Source of the DNA: Pelagibacteraceae bacterium AG-349-L17
GTDB lineage: Bacteria; Pseudomonadota; Alphaproteobacteria; Pelagibacterales; Pelagibacteraceae
Direction: 5' to 3'
NCBI GenBank assembly: GCA_003278805.1
Contig: QCDC01000009.1
Location: 1 to 62,998, forward strand
Length of the DNA: 62,998 bases
Both the position numbers and the translations under genes were made by a program. Positions 9,873 through 18,249 of this stretch are shown piece by piece; the first letter of the stretch is position 1, and each line of letters begins with the position of its first letter. The notes under the pieces are model-generated. The model had not been told where the DNA came from. It was given only the letters and a program-made list of their open reading frames with translations, and searched no databases.

Positions 9873-10658
9873 TTAGGTAATATTCTTAGGATCTGGCATT
9901 CCAACTTTGTTGTATCCAGCATCTACGTAGTGAATCTCACCAGTAACTCCATTTGCAAGTTCACTCAATAGATATAATGCTGAGTTTCCAACATCATGGA
10001 TATCTACATTTCTTTTTAGGAAAGAATGGTCTTCATTCCATTTATATAGAAATTTTGCATCTCCAATTGCAGAAGCAGCTAAGGTTTTGATAGGTCCGGC
10101 ACTAATTGCATTAACTCTCATACCTTTAGCTCCTAAATCTCTGGCTAAATACTTAACACTAGCTTCAAGTGCTGATTTACAAATACCCATTACATTATAA
10201 TTTGGAATTGCTTTAGTAGACTCGTAAGTTAAGGTGAGCAAGCTTCCACCTTGCTTCATTACTTTTGAAGCTTCTTTAGCTACCTCTGTAAATGAAAAAC
10301 AAGAAATTAGCATGCTTCTTAAAAAATTTTCTCTTGTCGTATTTAAATACTCACCTGATAATTCTGATTTATCAGAAAAAGCAACCGCATGAACTACAAA
10401 ATCAATTTCACCCCATTGGGATTTGATATCCTCAAATAATTTTACAACTTCTTCTTTTTTTTCAACATCACAACTAAATGTAACATTTGAATTTAATTTT
10501 TCTGCTAAAGGAACTACTCTTTTTTTTAAAGCCTCACCCAAATATGTAAATGCTAGTTCAGACCCAGCCTCTGCAAGTTTTTGAGAAATACCCCAAGCAA
10601 TAGATCTTTCATTGGCAACACCCATGATTAATCCTTTTTTACCTTTCATCAAACTCAT
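9873..10658 (-). CDS. fabI: Enoyl-[acyl-carrier-protein] reductase (NADH)
   Basis: Catalyses the last step of each fatty acid elongation cycle, reducing trans-2-enoyl-ACP. The 261-residue short-chain-dehydrogenase fold carries the FabI-type nucleotide motif GVANERSIAWGI near the N terminus and the catalytic Tyr-x6-Lys (YNVMGICK), followed by AISAGPIKTLAA. The annotated start MSLMKG could instead be the second methionine three codons on. It is the last gene of the fabA-fabB-fabI run, 3 bases after fabB, and converges with the methyltransferase gene. Confidence 0.96.
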   Translation of the reverse strand: MSLMKGKKGLIMGVANERSIAWGISQKLAEAGSELAFTYLGEALKKRVVPLAEKLNSNVTFSCDVEKKEEVVKLFEDIKSQWGEIDFVVHAVAFSDKSELSGEYLNTTRENFLRSMLISCFSFTEVAKEASKVMKQGGSLLTLTYESTKAIPNYNVMGICKSALEASVKYLARDLGAKGMRVNAISAGPIKTLAASAIGDAKFLYKWNEDHSFLKRNVDIHDVGNSALYLLSELANGVTGEIHYVDAGYNKVGMPDPKNIT

Positions 10659-10661
10659 AAA

Positions 10662-11873
10662 CTAAACCTTTTCAAAAATTAAAGCTGCATTAGTTCCACC
10701 AAAGCCAAAGCTATTTGACATTACTGTATTTAATGTTGCTCCCGTTTCAGTTTTCGCAACAATTGGAAATTTTTTAGCATCATCATCCATGTCTGTAATA
10801 TTTGCTGATCCTGTTATGAAATTATTTTTCATCATTATCAAACAATAGATTGCTTCATGCACTGAAGCAGCCCCTAAAGGATGACCTGATAAAGATTTTG
10901 TTGAACTTATTTTTGGAATATCTTCTCCAAAAGTTTCCTTAATAGCATTAAGCTCAGTTATATCTCCAACTGGAGTAGATGTTCCATGAGTATTAATATA
11001 ATCAATTTTATTTTTAGCAGTTGCCATTGCCATTTTCATACATCTAACAGCACCCTCACCCGATGGCGCTACCATGTCGTATCCATCCGAAGTTGCTCCA
11101 TAACCAGTTAATTCTGAGTATATTTTAGCTCCTCTTGCTTTAGCATGTTCGTATTCTTCAAGTACTAATACGCCTGCACCACCTGCAATTACAAACCCAT
11201 CTCTAGTTTTGTCATAAGCTCTAGACGCAGATTGAGGAGTATCATTATATTTTGATGATAAAGCTGTCATAGCATCAAACATTGCTGTCATTGCCCAATG
11301 AATTTCTTCACTTCCACCTGCAAAAACAATATCCTGTTTGCCCATTTGAATTAATTCCATAGAATTTCCTATGCAGTGTCCACTAGTTGCACATGCAGAA
11401 CTCATTGTGTAGTTAGTTCCTTTAATTTTAAATGGTACTGCAAGTGTTGCTGAGGCAGTACTGGCCATTGTTCTTGGAACAATAAAGGGCCCCATTAGTT
11501 TTGGAGTTTTAGCTCTTGTTTTGTCTGCTGCAAGTATTACATTTTCAATTGATGGTCCACCGGAACCCATTACAATCCCAGTTTTAAAATTGCTCACTTC
11601 ACTTTCTTCTAATCCAGAATCCTTAATTGCTTCTTTCATTGCAATATAATTATAAGCTGATCCTGAACCCATAAATCTAATTGTTTTTCTATCAATATGA
11701 TCCTCTAGTTTAATATTTGGTTTACCATGAACATGGCTTTTTAAATTATGCTCTTTGTACTCCTCTGCAAAAGAAATTCCTGATTTTGAATTTAATAAAG
11801 ATTGATGAACCTCTTCTTGATTATTACCTAGACAAGAAACTACTCCTAAACCGGTGATAACTACTCTTCTCAT
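10662..11873 (-). CDS. fabB: 3-oxoacyl-[acyl-carrier-protein] synthase I
   Basis: Condensing enzyme that elongates unsaturated acyl chains with malonyl-ACP. The 403 residues hold the Cys-His-His triad: cysteine in [12 protein letters not shown], histidine in [11 protein letters not shown] and histidine in [12 protein letters not shown], plus the C-terminal [11 protein letters not shown]. The adjacent fabA supports FabB rather than FabF. Its ATG overlaps the fabA stop by one base (TAATG), so the two are translationally coupled and belong to the anaerobic unsaturated fatty acid route. Confidence 0.95.
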   Translation of the reverse strand: MRRVVITGLGVVSCLGNNQEEVHQSLLNSKSGISFAEEYKEHNLKSHVHGKPNIKLEDHIDRKTIRFMGSGSAYNYIAMKEAIKDSGLEESEVSNFKTGIVMGSGGPSIENVILAADKTRAKTPKLMGPFIVPRTMASTASATLAVPFKIKGTNYTMSSACATSGHCIGNSMELIQMGKQDIVFAGGSEEIHWAMTAMFDAMTALSSKYNDTPQSASRAYDKTRDGFVIAGGAGVLVLEEYEHAKARGAKIYSELTGYGATSDGYDMVAPSGEGAVRCMKMAMATAKNKIDYINTHGTSTPVGDITELNAIKETFGEDIPKISSTKSLSGHPLGAASVHEAIYCLIMMKNNFITGSANITDMDDDAKKFPIVAKTETGATLNTVMSNSFGFGGTNAALIFEKV

Positions 11874-12373
11874 TATTTAAATAAACCTACCTTTAAACTT
11901 TCTGCCGAATATATTTTTTTATTATCTGCAAGAACAATCCCATTTGCAAGCCCAACAGTTGTTCCTCCAGGAGACATAATTTTTTTCATATCTATTTCAT
12001 ATCTTACATTTTTTACACTCTGTAAAACTTCACCTGTAAATTTCACAGTACCCACTCCCAAAGCTCTTCCTTTTCCAGGATTTCCTAGCCAACCTAGAAA
12101 AAACCCTACCAGTTGCCACATAGCATCCAAACCTAAGCACCCTGGCATAACGGGATCTTTTTTAAAATGACAATCAAAAAACCAAAGATCATCTTTAATA
12201 TCTAATTCAGCTTTTAAAGAGCCTTTATTAAATGCTCCATTATTTTCATTTATTTCCGTTATTCTGTCAAACATAAGCATTGGCGGGAGAGGCAATTTTG
12301 CATTACCAGGACCAAAAAGATTACCATTTCCACAGGTTATTAGATCATCATAAGAGTATGAGTTTTTTTTCAT
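11873..12373 (-). CDS. fabA: 3-hydroxydecanoyl-ACP dehydratase/isomerase
   Basis: Bifunctional dehydratase and trans-2/cis-3 isomerase that introduces the double bond of unsaturated fatty acids at the C10 stage. The 166-residue hot-dog protein has the catalytic histidine in [14 protein letters not shown] and the aspartate in LGLDAMWQL, as in FabA rather than FabZ. It is the first gene of fabABI and diverges from the Irr-type regulator over 92 bases, an arrangement found across alphaproteobacteria. The shared spacer contains an Irr-box-like palindrome that could also affect this promoter. Confidence 0.95.
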   Translation of the reverse strand: MKKNSYSYDDLITCGNGNLFGPGNAKLPLPPMLMFDRITEINENNGAFNKGSLKAELDIKDDLWFFDCHFKKDPVMPGCLGLDAMWQLVGFFLGWLGNPGKGRALGVGTVKFTGEVLQSVKNVRYEIDMKKIMSPGGTTVGLANGIVLADNKKIYSAESLKVGLFK

Positions 12374-12443
12374 AATTCGAGCACCCTTAATACTTGATTT
12401 AATCTTAATATAATATAATAAAACAGTATATTTTTATTCATAC

Positions 12444-12460
12444 TTTAGAATAATTATAAA
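12444..12460. promoter_or_regulatory. Irr-box (ICE-like) palindrome before irr
   Basis: TTTAGAATAATTATAAA differs at one position from the palindrome TTTAGAA-N3-TTCTAAA described for alphaproteobacterial Irr. It lies 5 bases before the irr ATG and just downstream of a TATAAT-like -10 (12414-12419), a position suited to repression of irr itself. It is also within the fabA-irr spacer. Binding is inferred, not shown. Confidence 0.55.
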
Positions 12461-12465
12461 AAACA

Positions 12466-12894
12466 ATGGCAAAAAACTGCAATTTTATTGAAAAATTAAG
12501 AGAAGTTGGGCTTAGACCAACTAAGCAAAGAATAAAAATGTGTGAAGTTTTGTATAATAGAGAAAAAACTTTCCATTTCACAATTAACGATCTTGTTAAA
12601 ATGATATCTGAAAAAATGAACGAAAAAATATCTCTAGCTACAGTTTATAACACAGTTCATGCATTTGAAAAAAAAGGATATTTAAAAGAAATATCAATCG
12701 ATAGTCACAAAAGTTATTTTGACACGAACACTTCAGCACATCATCATTTTTTTGATGAAGATACTCATGAGCTAATTGATTGTAATGAGAGTGATATAGA
12801 CAAAATAAATATTAAAAAAAATATTACAGGAAAAAAAATAAATTCTGTTGAAGTGTTGGTTAGAGTTGCGAGTGATAATCAAACTCAAAAATAA
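12466..12894 (+). CDS. irr: Fur-family transcriptional regulator, Irr type
   Basis: Winged-helix regulator of iron/heme and oxidative-stress genes. The 142 residues contain GLRPTKQRIKMCEVLY, the DNA-recognition helix ISLATVYNTVHAFEKKGYL and the HHH motif (AHHHFFDE) that binds heme or metal in Irr. The N-terminal heme regulatory motif GCP of Bradyrhizobium Irr is not present (here KNCNF). Assignment as Irr rather than Fur or PerR rests on the neighbouring fabA-fabB-fabI, a known alphaproteobacterial context, and on the Irr-box-like sites before this gene and before rubrerythrin. It lacks the C-terminal CxxC pairs of typical PerR. Confidence 0.8.
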   Translation: MAKNCNFIEKLREVGLRPTKQRIKMCEVLYNREKTFHFTINDLVKMISEKMNEKISLATVYNTVHAFEKKGYLKEISIDSHKSYFDTNTSAHHHFFDEDTHELIDCNESDIDKINIKKNITGKKINSVEVLVRVASDNQTQK

Positions 12895-12923
12895 TTTAAT
12901 TAAATCATACACTTAAAATCTAC

Positions 12924-12940
12924 ATTATAATAATTCTAAA
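12924..12940. promoter_or_regulatory. Second Irr-box-like site, before rubrerythrin
   Basis: ATTATAATAATTCTAAA has two mismatches to TTTAGAA-N3-TTCTAAA and keeps the right half perfectly. It ends 3 bases upstream of the -35 element of the rubrerythrin promoter, a location more typical of activation or of interference with RNA polymerase entry than of a roadblock. The regulator gene is immediately upstream. Confidence 0.4.
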
Positions 12941-12943
12941 CTA

Positions 12944-12973
12944 TTGACATACTATCAATATGCATTATATGAT
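12944..12973 (+). promoter_or_regulatory. Promoter of rubrerythrin gene
   Basis: Consensus -35 TTGACA (12944-12949), 18-base spacer, -10 TATGAT (12968-12973), expected start near 12980, about 20 bases before the ATG at 13000, with an AAAAAGGAG ribosome binding site between. It is one of the best-looking promoters in the window. Confidence 0.7.
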
Positions 12974-12999
12974 CTATTAATCATTAAAAAGGAGAAAAA

Positions 13000-13416
13000 A
13001 TGTCTTTAAAAGGAAGTAAAACAGAAGAAAATTTAAAAGAAGCTTTTGCTGGTGAAAGTCAAGCAAACAGAAGGTATCTATATTTTGCACAAAAAGCTGA
13101 CATAGAAGGTTACAATGATGTAGCTGCAGTTTTTAGATCAACAGCCGAAGGTGAAACTGGTCACGCACATGGTCATTTAGAGTATCTAGAAGAAGTAGGT
13201 GATCCAGGAACTGGCATGCCAATTGGTGAAACAAAAGCAAACTTGGCTTCGGCAGTACAGGGCGAAACTCATGAGTATACTGATATGTACCCTGGTATGG
13301 CTAAAACAGCTAGAGAAGAAGGCTTTGAAGAAATTGCTGACTGGTTTGAAACTTTAGCTAAAGCTGAAAAATCACACGCTGGTAAATTTCAAAAAACTTT
13401 AGAATCTATTAGCTAA
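13000..13416 (+). CDS. Rubrerythrin, diiron domain only
   Basis: Ferritin-like four-helix diiron protein, likely a peroxide reductase. The ligand set is complete in 138 residues: E19, E52xxH55, E89/E92 and E123xxH126. The C-terminal rubredoxin domain of classical rubrerythrin (paired CxxC) is missing, so electrons must come from another carrier. A consensus promoter and strong ribosome binding site precede it, and a 9-base-pair hairpin follows. Next comes a CCG-type Fe-S oxidoreductase and a DUF3501 protein, a recurrent grouping, so these may form the electron route. An Irr-box-like site suggests iron/heme or peroxide control. Confidence 0.93.
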   Translation: MSLKGSKTEENLKEAFAGESQANRRYLYFAQKADIEGYNDVAAVFRSTAEGETGHAHGHLEYLEEVGDPGTGMPIGETKANLASAVQGETHEYTDMYPGMAKTAREEGFEEIADWFETLAKAEKSHAGKFQKTLESIS

Positions 13417-13425
13417 TCAAATTTC

Positions 13426-13450
13426 TTAGTGGGCGTTAGTAGCCCACTAA
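13426..13450 (+). terminator. Hairpin after rubrerythrin
   Basis: TTAGTGGGC (13426-13434), loop GTTAGTA, GCCCACTAA (13442-13450): a perfect 9-base-pair stem 9 bases after the stop. No T tract follows, so it may act as a 3'-end stabiliser or partial terminator, lowering expression of the downstream Fe-S oxidoreductase relative to rubrerythrin. Confidence 0.55.
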
Positions 13451-13480
13451 AATAATTCAAATTTCAAATAACTAAATTAT

Positions 13481-14812
13481 ATGAGTAAAGAAGGAAGTTT
13501 AGGTGCACCTATAAGACACCCTATAAATTTTGAGCATCCTGATTTTTTAAATGCTGAAAAATTAGATGCTGAAATGAGAAGAGTGTTTGATATTTGTCAT
13601 GGATGTCGAAGATGCTTTAATCTCTGTGATTCATTTCCGAAGCTATTCGACATGATTGATGAGTCTAAAAATGAGGATATTGAGAGTTTATCTAGCGACC
13701 AATTTGCTCCAGTTGTTGATGCATGTACTTTGTGTGATATGTGTTTTATGACTAAATGCCCATATGTTCCACCCCACGATTTTGATCTAGATTTTCCACA
13801 TTTGATGCTGCGATATAGGACAGCTCAAAAAAAATTAGGTAAATTACCAAGCGTACCAACACAATTAGCCCAAATAGACCGAAACGCTAAAATTGGTGTC
13901 ATGTTCTCTAAAATAGTTAACTGGGCATCAAATATTAAAAATAAATTAATTAGAAAAATCTTAGAATTAATTACTGGAATAGATAAAAGAGTTCAGTTAC
14001 CAAAATATAACTCAGAAACTTTTTCTAATTTTTTCAAAAAAAATAGAGATAAGATAAATTATCAAACATCTTCTAAAGATAGAAAAGTTGTTATTTATTC
14101 AACTTGTTTTGTAAATTTTAACAAAAAAAATACAGGTGTTGCCGCTTTAAAAGTTTTGAAAAAAAATGGTGTAGAAGTTCAGGAAGCTTACCCTGGTTGT
14201 TGTGGGATGCCATTCCTAGAGCAAGCTGATCTGCCAAAAGTTGTTGAACAAGCAAAAAAAGTTTCTAAGGATTTAGTCGAATGGATTGATAAAGGATATA
14301 AAGTAGTAACCTTAACAGCTAGTTGTGGGTTGATGTTAAAATTTGAATGGCCCTTGTTATTACCAAACGAAGAAAAAATAAAAAAATTATCTGCAAATGT
14401 TATGGATATTGATGAGTATGTTGTGGATATTGCAAACAATGAGGGATTAGCAGAAGGATTAAATGAGATTGACGGGGGAGTAACCGTGCATCATGCTTGT
14501 CATGCTAGGGCACAAAACATGGGTATCAAAGCAAGAGATATGTTAAAACTAATACCAAACGTTAAAATTGATGTAGTTGAAAGATGTGCAGGTCATGGTG
14601 GAACTTTTGGAGTAATGAAAGAAACTCATGATTTAGCAAATAAAGTTGGAAGACCTACAGCTAGACAAATAAAAACCAAAAATAATAAGTATATGGCTTC
14701 TGATTGTCCTTTAGCTGGTAAACATTTAAAACAGTTAGAAGTTGATACAAACATATCTAATGATGAGGCACTACATCCTATCGAATTGATGGCAAAAAGT
14801 TATAACTTATGA
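13481..14812 (+). CDS. GlpC/HdrD-like Fe-S oxidoreductase (CCG domains)
   Basis: Cytosolic or membrane-associated electron carrier related to GlpC and the heterodisulfide-reductase D subunit. The N-terminal part has two [4Fe-4S] motifs: C39xxC42xxC45xxxC49 and C82xxC85xxC88xxxxC93P. Two C-terminal cysteine-rich CCG modules follow (PGCCGMPF; HHACHARAQN with ERCAGHGGTFG). Length is 443 residues. No glycerol-3-phosphate dehydrogenase subunits are nearby, so a GlpC role is unlikely. The adjacent rubrerythrin lacking rubredoxin and DUF3501 make a role as its reductase attractive but unproven. The DUF3501 gene overlaps it by 4 bases (ATGA). Confidence 0.85.
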   Translation: MSKEGSLGAPIRHPINFEHPDFLNAEKLDAEMRRVFDICHGCRRCFNLCDSFPKLFDMIDESKNEDIESLSSDQFAPVVDACTLCDMCFMTKCPYVPPHDFDLDFPHLMLRYRTAQKKLGKLPSVPTQLAQIDRNAKIGVMFSKIVNWASNIKNKLIRKILELITGIDKRVQLPKYNSETFSNFFKKNRDKINYQTSSKDRKVVIYSTCFVNFNKKNTGVAALKVLKKNGVEVQEAYPGCCGMPFLEQADLPKVVEQAKKVSKDLVEWIDKGYKVVTLTASCGLMLKFEWPLLLPNEEKIKKLSANVMDIDEYVVDIANNEGLAEGLNEIDGGVTVHHACHARAQNMGIKARDMLKLIPNVKIDVVERCAGHGGTFGVMKETHDLANKVGRPTARQIKTKNNKYMASDCPLAGKHLKQLEVDTNISNDEALHPIELMAKSYNL

Positions 14813-15408
14813 TTATGCCGAGAGAAAAAAAAGAAATTCAAAAAGAAGACATCATTCCTTTAGATGTTTATATAGAAAAGAGACGTGAATTAAGAAAAAA
14901 CATTGTTGATTATAAAAAAAATAGAAGAGTTGCTTTAGGTCCTTATGCTACTTTTTATTTTGAAAGTTACGAAACAATGTTAGCCCAAGTGCAAGAAATG
15001 TTGTACATTGAAAAAGGTGGTGAAGAGCAACTTCATGATGAGTTATCTGCGTACAATCCTTTAATACCTAACGGCAAAGAACTAACTGCAACTTTAATGT
15101 TTGAAATAGATAATCCTATTTCAAGGGCCGCCTTTCTTGGAAAAGTTGGTGGAATAGAAGAAACAGTATTTATGAAAATAAATGGTGAAAAAATTAAAGC
15201 AGTTCCAGAAGAAGATGTTGATAGAACCTCTACTGAGGGAAAAGCTTCTTCTGTACAGTTTATTCACTTTAATTTTACTGATGATCAAATAGAAAAATTT
15301 CAATCTAATAGTTCAGAAATTGAGCTTGGTATTGATCATAAAGAATATTCTCATAGCACAAAATTATCTAAGGAAAATATAGCCTCATTGTCTGCTGATT
15401 TTAATTAA
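14809..15408 (+). CDS. DUF3501 family protein
   Basis: Soluble protein of unknown biochemical role, 199 residues, recognised by IPLDVYIEKRRELRKNIVDYKK, VALGPYATFYFESYETMLAQVQEML and the later PLIPNGKELTATLMFEIDN and GGIEETVFMKINGEKIKAVPEED. No membrane segment, signal peptide or metal-binding cysteines are visible. The first ATG (14809) overlaps the stop of the Fe-S oxidoreductase; an alternative ATG (MPREKK) is two codons on. The family commonly sits with rubrerythrin and CCG-type Fe-S proteins. Its stop shares four bases with the stop of the convergent SH3 gene. Confidence 0.85.
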   Translation: MIMPREKKEIQKEDIIPLDVYIEKRRELRKNIVDYKKNRRVALGPYATFYFESYETMLAQVQEMLYIEKGGEEQLHDELSAYNPLIPNGKELTATLMFEIDNPISRAAFLGKVGGIEETVFMKINGEKIKAVPEEDVDRTSTEGKASSVQFIHFNFTDDQIEKFQSNSSEIELGIDHKEYSHSTKLSKENIASLSADFN

Positions 15409-15860
15409 TTTAGTCCCCAAATATTATCTGTTTTAATCCAACCTTCAAATTCTTCTGATGTGATTTTGCACCAATTTTGTTCACACTTTTCTATAATTAG
15501 TAATCTTCCTTCTTTTATTTGAGCAACTGGCTTAGCAAAAGATGTAGGTTTCTTAAATAAAACTTTATCTTTTGTGACTATTACTGAATTACTTTTTTTT
15601 AATTGTGAAATATGAATCCATCCACTGTTATTTTTAAAATCAATAATTCGTCTAAAATTTTCTTTTCTATCGATTTGTTTTAAAGGTAAATTTATTTTCT
15701 TGTAAACATACTTTATGTCAGATTCAAAACTTGGTCCATAGCGTACGTTCACCTTATTTTTTTTAAGAGAAACAAATATTTCTCCTGCATTACTTGAGGT
15801 AATAAAGAATATTATAAGAGAGAATATAAAAATATTATTTATTAGATTTTTTATTTTCAC
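15405..15860 (-). CDS. Secreted bacterial SH3-domain protein
   Basis: A 151-residue exported protein. An N-terminal signal peptide (hydrophobic residues about 9-22, ending SSNAG) is followed by two SH3-like repeats: VNVRYGPSFESDIKYV with GWIHISQL, and a second with LLIIEKCEQNWCKI and EGWIKTDNIWGLN. Proteins of this kind are found in alphaproteobacteria and are thought to bind the cell wall or another periplasmic target; the function is unknown. Its start lies 26 bases inside the preceding moeB/thiF-like gene, so it is the last member of the ubiE-ubiB-coaBC-dut run. Confidence 0.85.
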   Translation of the reverse strand: MKIKNLINNIFIFSLIIFFITSSNAGEIFVSLKKNKVNVRYGPSFESDIKYVYKKINLPLKQIDRKENFRRIIDFKNNSGWIHISQLKKSNSVIVTKDKVLFKKPTSFAKPVAQIKEGRLLIIEKCEQNWCKITSEEFEGWIKTDNIWGLN

Positions 15861-16602
15861 TTTTCTTTGTTTTATTTAATTTAACTTTTCTAAAGCTTAA
15901 ATTTAATAAATCTATAATAAGAATAAATCCATTTAAATTTTGACCAATTTTTAATATTTTTTTTAAAACTTCATTAGCTAGCATTGTTCCAATTGTTCCT
16001 GCTACTGGTCCCAATATTCCTTCATATTCACAGTTTAATATTTCATCAGTAATAACTTCCTCTTGATAGAAGTCTCGTAAAGAAGGAGTATTTTTATCTA
16101 CAAAATTAAAAGTAAAAATATGACCATCAAATTTACTAATTGCTCCGGTCACAAGAAATTTTTTATATTTTAAACTTAAATCATTTATTAAAAATTTACT
16201 TTCAAAATTGTCAGTACCATCGATAATGAAGTCATAATTTTTTATTATTTTCTTAAATTTTACTCTATCTATTTTAAAGTTATAAAGATTTATTTTTGTT
16301 TTTGGGTTTATTCTATTTAGTTTTTTTTTGGCAATTATAACTTTTGAGTGATTTAAATCTTTTTCATCATATAAACTTTGTCTATGAATATTTGATAGGC
16401 TAACGGTGTCATGATCAACAATTCCTAGTTTCCCAATGCCAGATCGGGTCAAAAAATCAGCTGCTGGACATCCTAGACCACCCATCCCAATTATTAAAAC
16501 CTTTGAGTCTAGGATTTTTTTTTGTCCTAATGGACCTATGTTTTTTAAAATTATTTGTCTAGAAAATTTATCTATTTCTTTTTTGCTTAAATTATTGCTC
16601 AT
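15835..16602 (-). CDS. ThiF/MoeB-family adenylyltransferase lacking zinc cysteines
   Basis: E1-like enzyme that adenylates the C-terminal glycine of a ubiquitin-like sulfur carrier (MoaD or ThiS). In 255 residues the Rossmann motif LIIGMGGLGCPAADFL, the DHDTVSLSNIHRQ arginine region, and DGTDNFESKFLINDLS are intact. The two CxxC pairs that hold structural zinc in MoeB/ThiF are gone: the usual PCxRCxF reads TPSLRDFY, and the C terminus ends in a lysine-rich tail without CPxC. Whether it serves molybdopterin or thiamine synthesis cannot be decided here, since no moa or thi gene is near. It overlaps dut by 4 bases. Confidence 0.85.
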   Translation of the reverse strand: MSNNLSKKEIDKFSRQIILKNIGPLGQKKILDSKVLIIGMGGLGCPAADFLTRSGIGKLGIVDHDTVSLSNIHRQSLYDEKDLNHSKVIIAKKKLNRINPKTKINLYNFKIDRVKFKKIIKNYDFIIDGTDNFESKFLINDLSLKYKKFLVTGAISKFDGHIFTFNFVDKNTPSLRDFYQEEVITDEILNCEYEGILGPVAGTIGTMLANEVLKKILKIGQNLNGFILIIDLLNLSFRKVKLNKTKKSENKKSNK

Positions 16603-17036
16603 TTTCCAGTAGAGCCAAAACCACCTTCTCCTCTAATTGTTTCTGGTAGATCATCAGTTTCTTCAAGATCCATTTTAATTACAGGAGTTAAAATCATTTG
16701 TGCTATTCTATCCTTATTATTTATCAAGAAATCATTTTTCCCGTGATTAAAAAGGATTACTTTTATTTCTCCCCTGTAATCACTATCAATAGTTCCAGGT
16801 GTATTTAAAACACTTATACTGTTTTTTGCAGCCAAACCAGATCTTGGCCTTATTTGGATTTCGAAATCACTTGAAAATGCAACAGAAAGCCCTGTTGGAA
16901 CTAAACATGATGAGTTTGGTTTAATATTGATGGGTTCTTTTACTAATGCCATTAAATCCATGCCAGATGCACCTTCTGTTTTGTAAGCAGGTAATTCAAC
17001 CGCAGGGTCTAACTTTTTGATAAGAACTTTTGCCAT
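16599..17036 (-). CDS. dut: dUTP diphosphatase
   Basis: Hydrolyses dUTP to dUMP, keeping uracil out of DNA and feeding dTMP synthesis. The 145-residue trimeric-type enzyme shows its five motifs in order: ASGMDLMA, RPRSGLAAKNSISVLN, GTIDSDYRGEIKV, RIAQMILTPV and the C-terminal GEGGFGSTGK. It overlaps coaBC by one base (start at 17036, the base where coaBC ends), consistent with a co-transcribed coaBC-dut pair as in many bacteria. Confidence 0.97.
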   Translation of the reverse strand: MAKVLIKKLDPAVELPAYKTEGASGMDLMALVKEPINIKPNSSCLVPTGLSVAFSSDFEIQIRPRSGLAAKNSISVLNTPGTIDSDYRGEIKVILFNHGKNDFLINNKDRIAQMILTPVIKMDLEETDDLPETIRGEGGFGSTGK

Positions 17037-18241
17037 TAATTTAATTGATAAATTATTCTATCAACTATTTCATCAGAAATTCTAGATTTTTTTTTATATG
17101 AAAGTTTTTCTTTTTTAAAGTCTTTGTTTTTATAATGAATTGTTACCTCATTATAATCAGAATTAAATCCTATATCTTTATTTGATACATCATTAGAAAT
17201 TATCCAGTCACAATTTTTCTTGTTTAATTTTTCCTCTGCATTTTTATCGATCTGATTAGTTTCTGCTGCAAATCCTATTACAAGTTCAGGTCTCATAGAG
17301 TTATGGTTAGACACATAATGAAGTATGTCTACATTCTTTTCTAAATTTAAGTTTAAGTTCTCTTGTTTTTTAATTTTATTTTCATACTTTCTGTTAATCT
17401 TAAAATCAGCTACCGCAGCAGAAAAAATTGCTACATCAACAGGTAAATTTTCTTGAGTAGCAACTAACATTTCATCTGCTGTTTCAACTTTTATAAGATT
17501 TATATCTTTAGTTATTTCAAGATTAGTTGGACCTGATATTAATGTTGTATCAAAACCTTTTTTGGATAATGATTTTGCTAATTCATATCCTTGTTTGCCA
17601 CTTGATTTATTTGTAATAAAACGAACTGGATCTATGTACTCATTAGTTGGACCTGCTGTAACTAATGCTTTAAATTTTTTATTATTTTTTTGAGTTAAGA
17701 AATATTTATCAACTTCTTCAGCAATTACTGATGGGTCTGACATTTTACCCTCTCCATATTCACCACATGCCATATCACCAACATCTGGACCTATTAGTTT
17801 ATATCCAAACCCTTTTAATTTTTTTACATTTGTTTTAGTGGTTGGATGCTCCCACATTCTCACATTCATTGCTGGTGCTAAAATAATGTCTTTATCTGAT
17901 GCCAAAACAACAGTGGATGCTAAATCATCAGTTGTTCCTTGAGCCAGTTTCGAAATTGTATTTGCTGTTGCAGGTGCAATTACAATTATATCTGCCCATC
18001 TTGAAAGTGAAATATGATCCATTTCAGCCTCATTTTCTAGACTAAATAAATCACTATAAACTTTACCTTGAGAAAGTGAAGTTATTGAAAGCGGAGTTAC
18101 AAACTCTTTTGCACTTGTTGTAAGAATTGTCTTTATTTCTGCACCATTCTTTTTAAAAAGCCTAATTGTTTCAAGACTTTTATAAGCAGATATTCCTCCG
18201 CAGATAATAAATAGTATTTTTTTATTTAACAAATTTTTCAT
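17036..18241 (-). CDS. coaBC: Bifunctional CoaBC (PPC synthetase/decarboxylase)
   Basis: Two consecutive coenzyme A synthesis steps: cysteine ligation to 4'-phosphopantothenate (CoaB) and decarboxylation (CoaC). The N-terminal flavodoxin-like CoaC half has the APAMNVRMWEHP motif and the lid ACGEYGEGKM with its catalytic cysteine; the C-terminal CoaB half begins around residue 190 with ALVTAGPTNEYIDPVRFITN and the SSGKQGYELA motif. Length is 401 residues. It lies 8 bases downstream of ubiB on the same strand. Confidence 0.97.
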   Translation of the reverse strand: MKNLLNKKILFIICGGISAYKSLETIRLFKKNGAEIKTILTTSAKEFVTPLSITSLSQGKVYSDLFSLENEAEMDHISLSRWADIIVIAPATANTISKLAQGTTDDLASTVVLASDKDIILAPAMNVRMWEHPTTKTNVKKLKGFGYKLIGPDVGDMACGEYGEGKMSDPSVIAEEVDKYFLTQKNNKKFKALVTAGPTNEYIDPVRFITNKSSGKQGYELAKSLSKKGFDTTLISGPTNLEITKDINLIKVETADEMLVATQENLPVDVAIFSAAVADFKINRKYENKIKKQENLNLNLEKNVDILHYVSNHNSMRPELVIGFAAETNQIDKNAEEKLNKKNCDWIISNDVSNKDIGFNSDYNEVTIHYKNKDFKKEKLSYKKKSRISDEIVDRIIYQLN

Positions 18242-18249
18242 CTGCAGAA

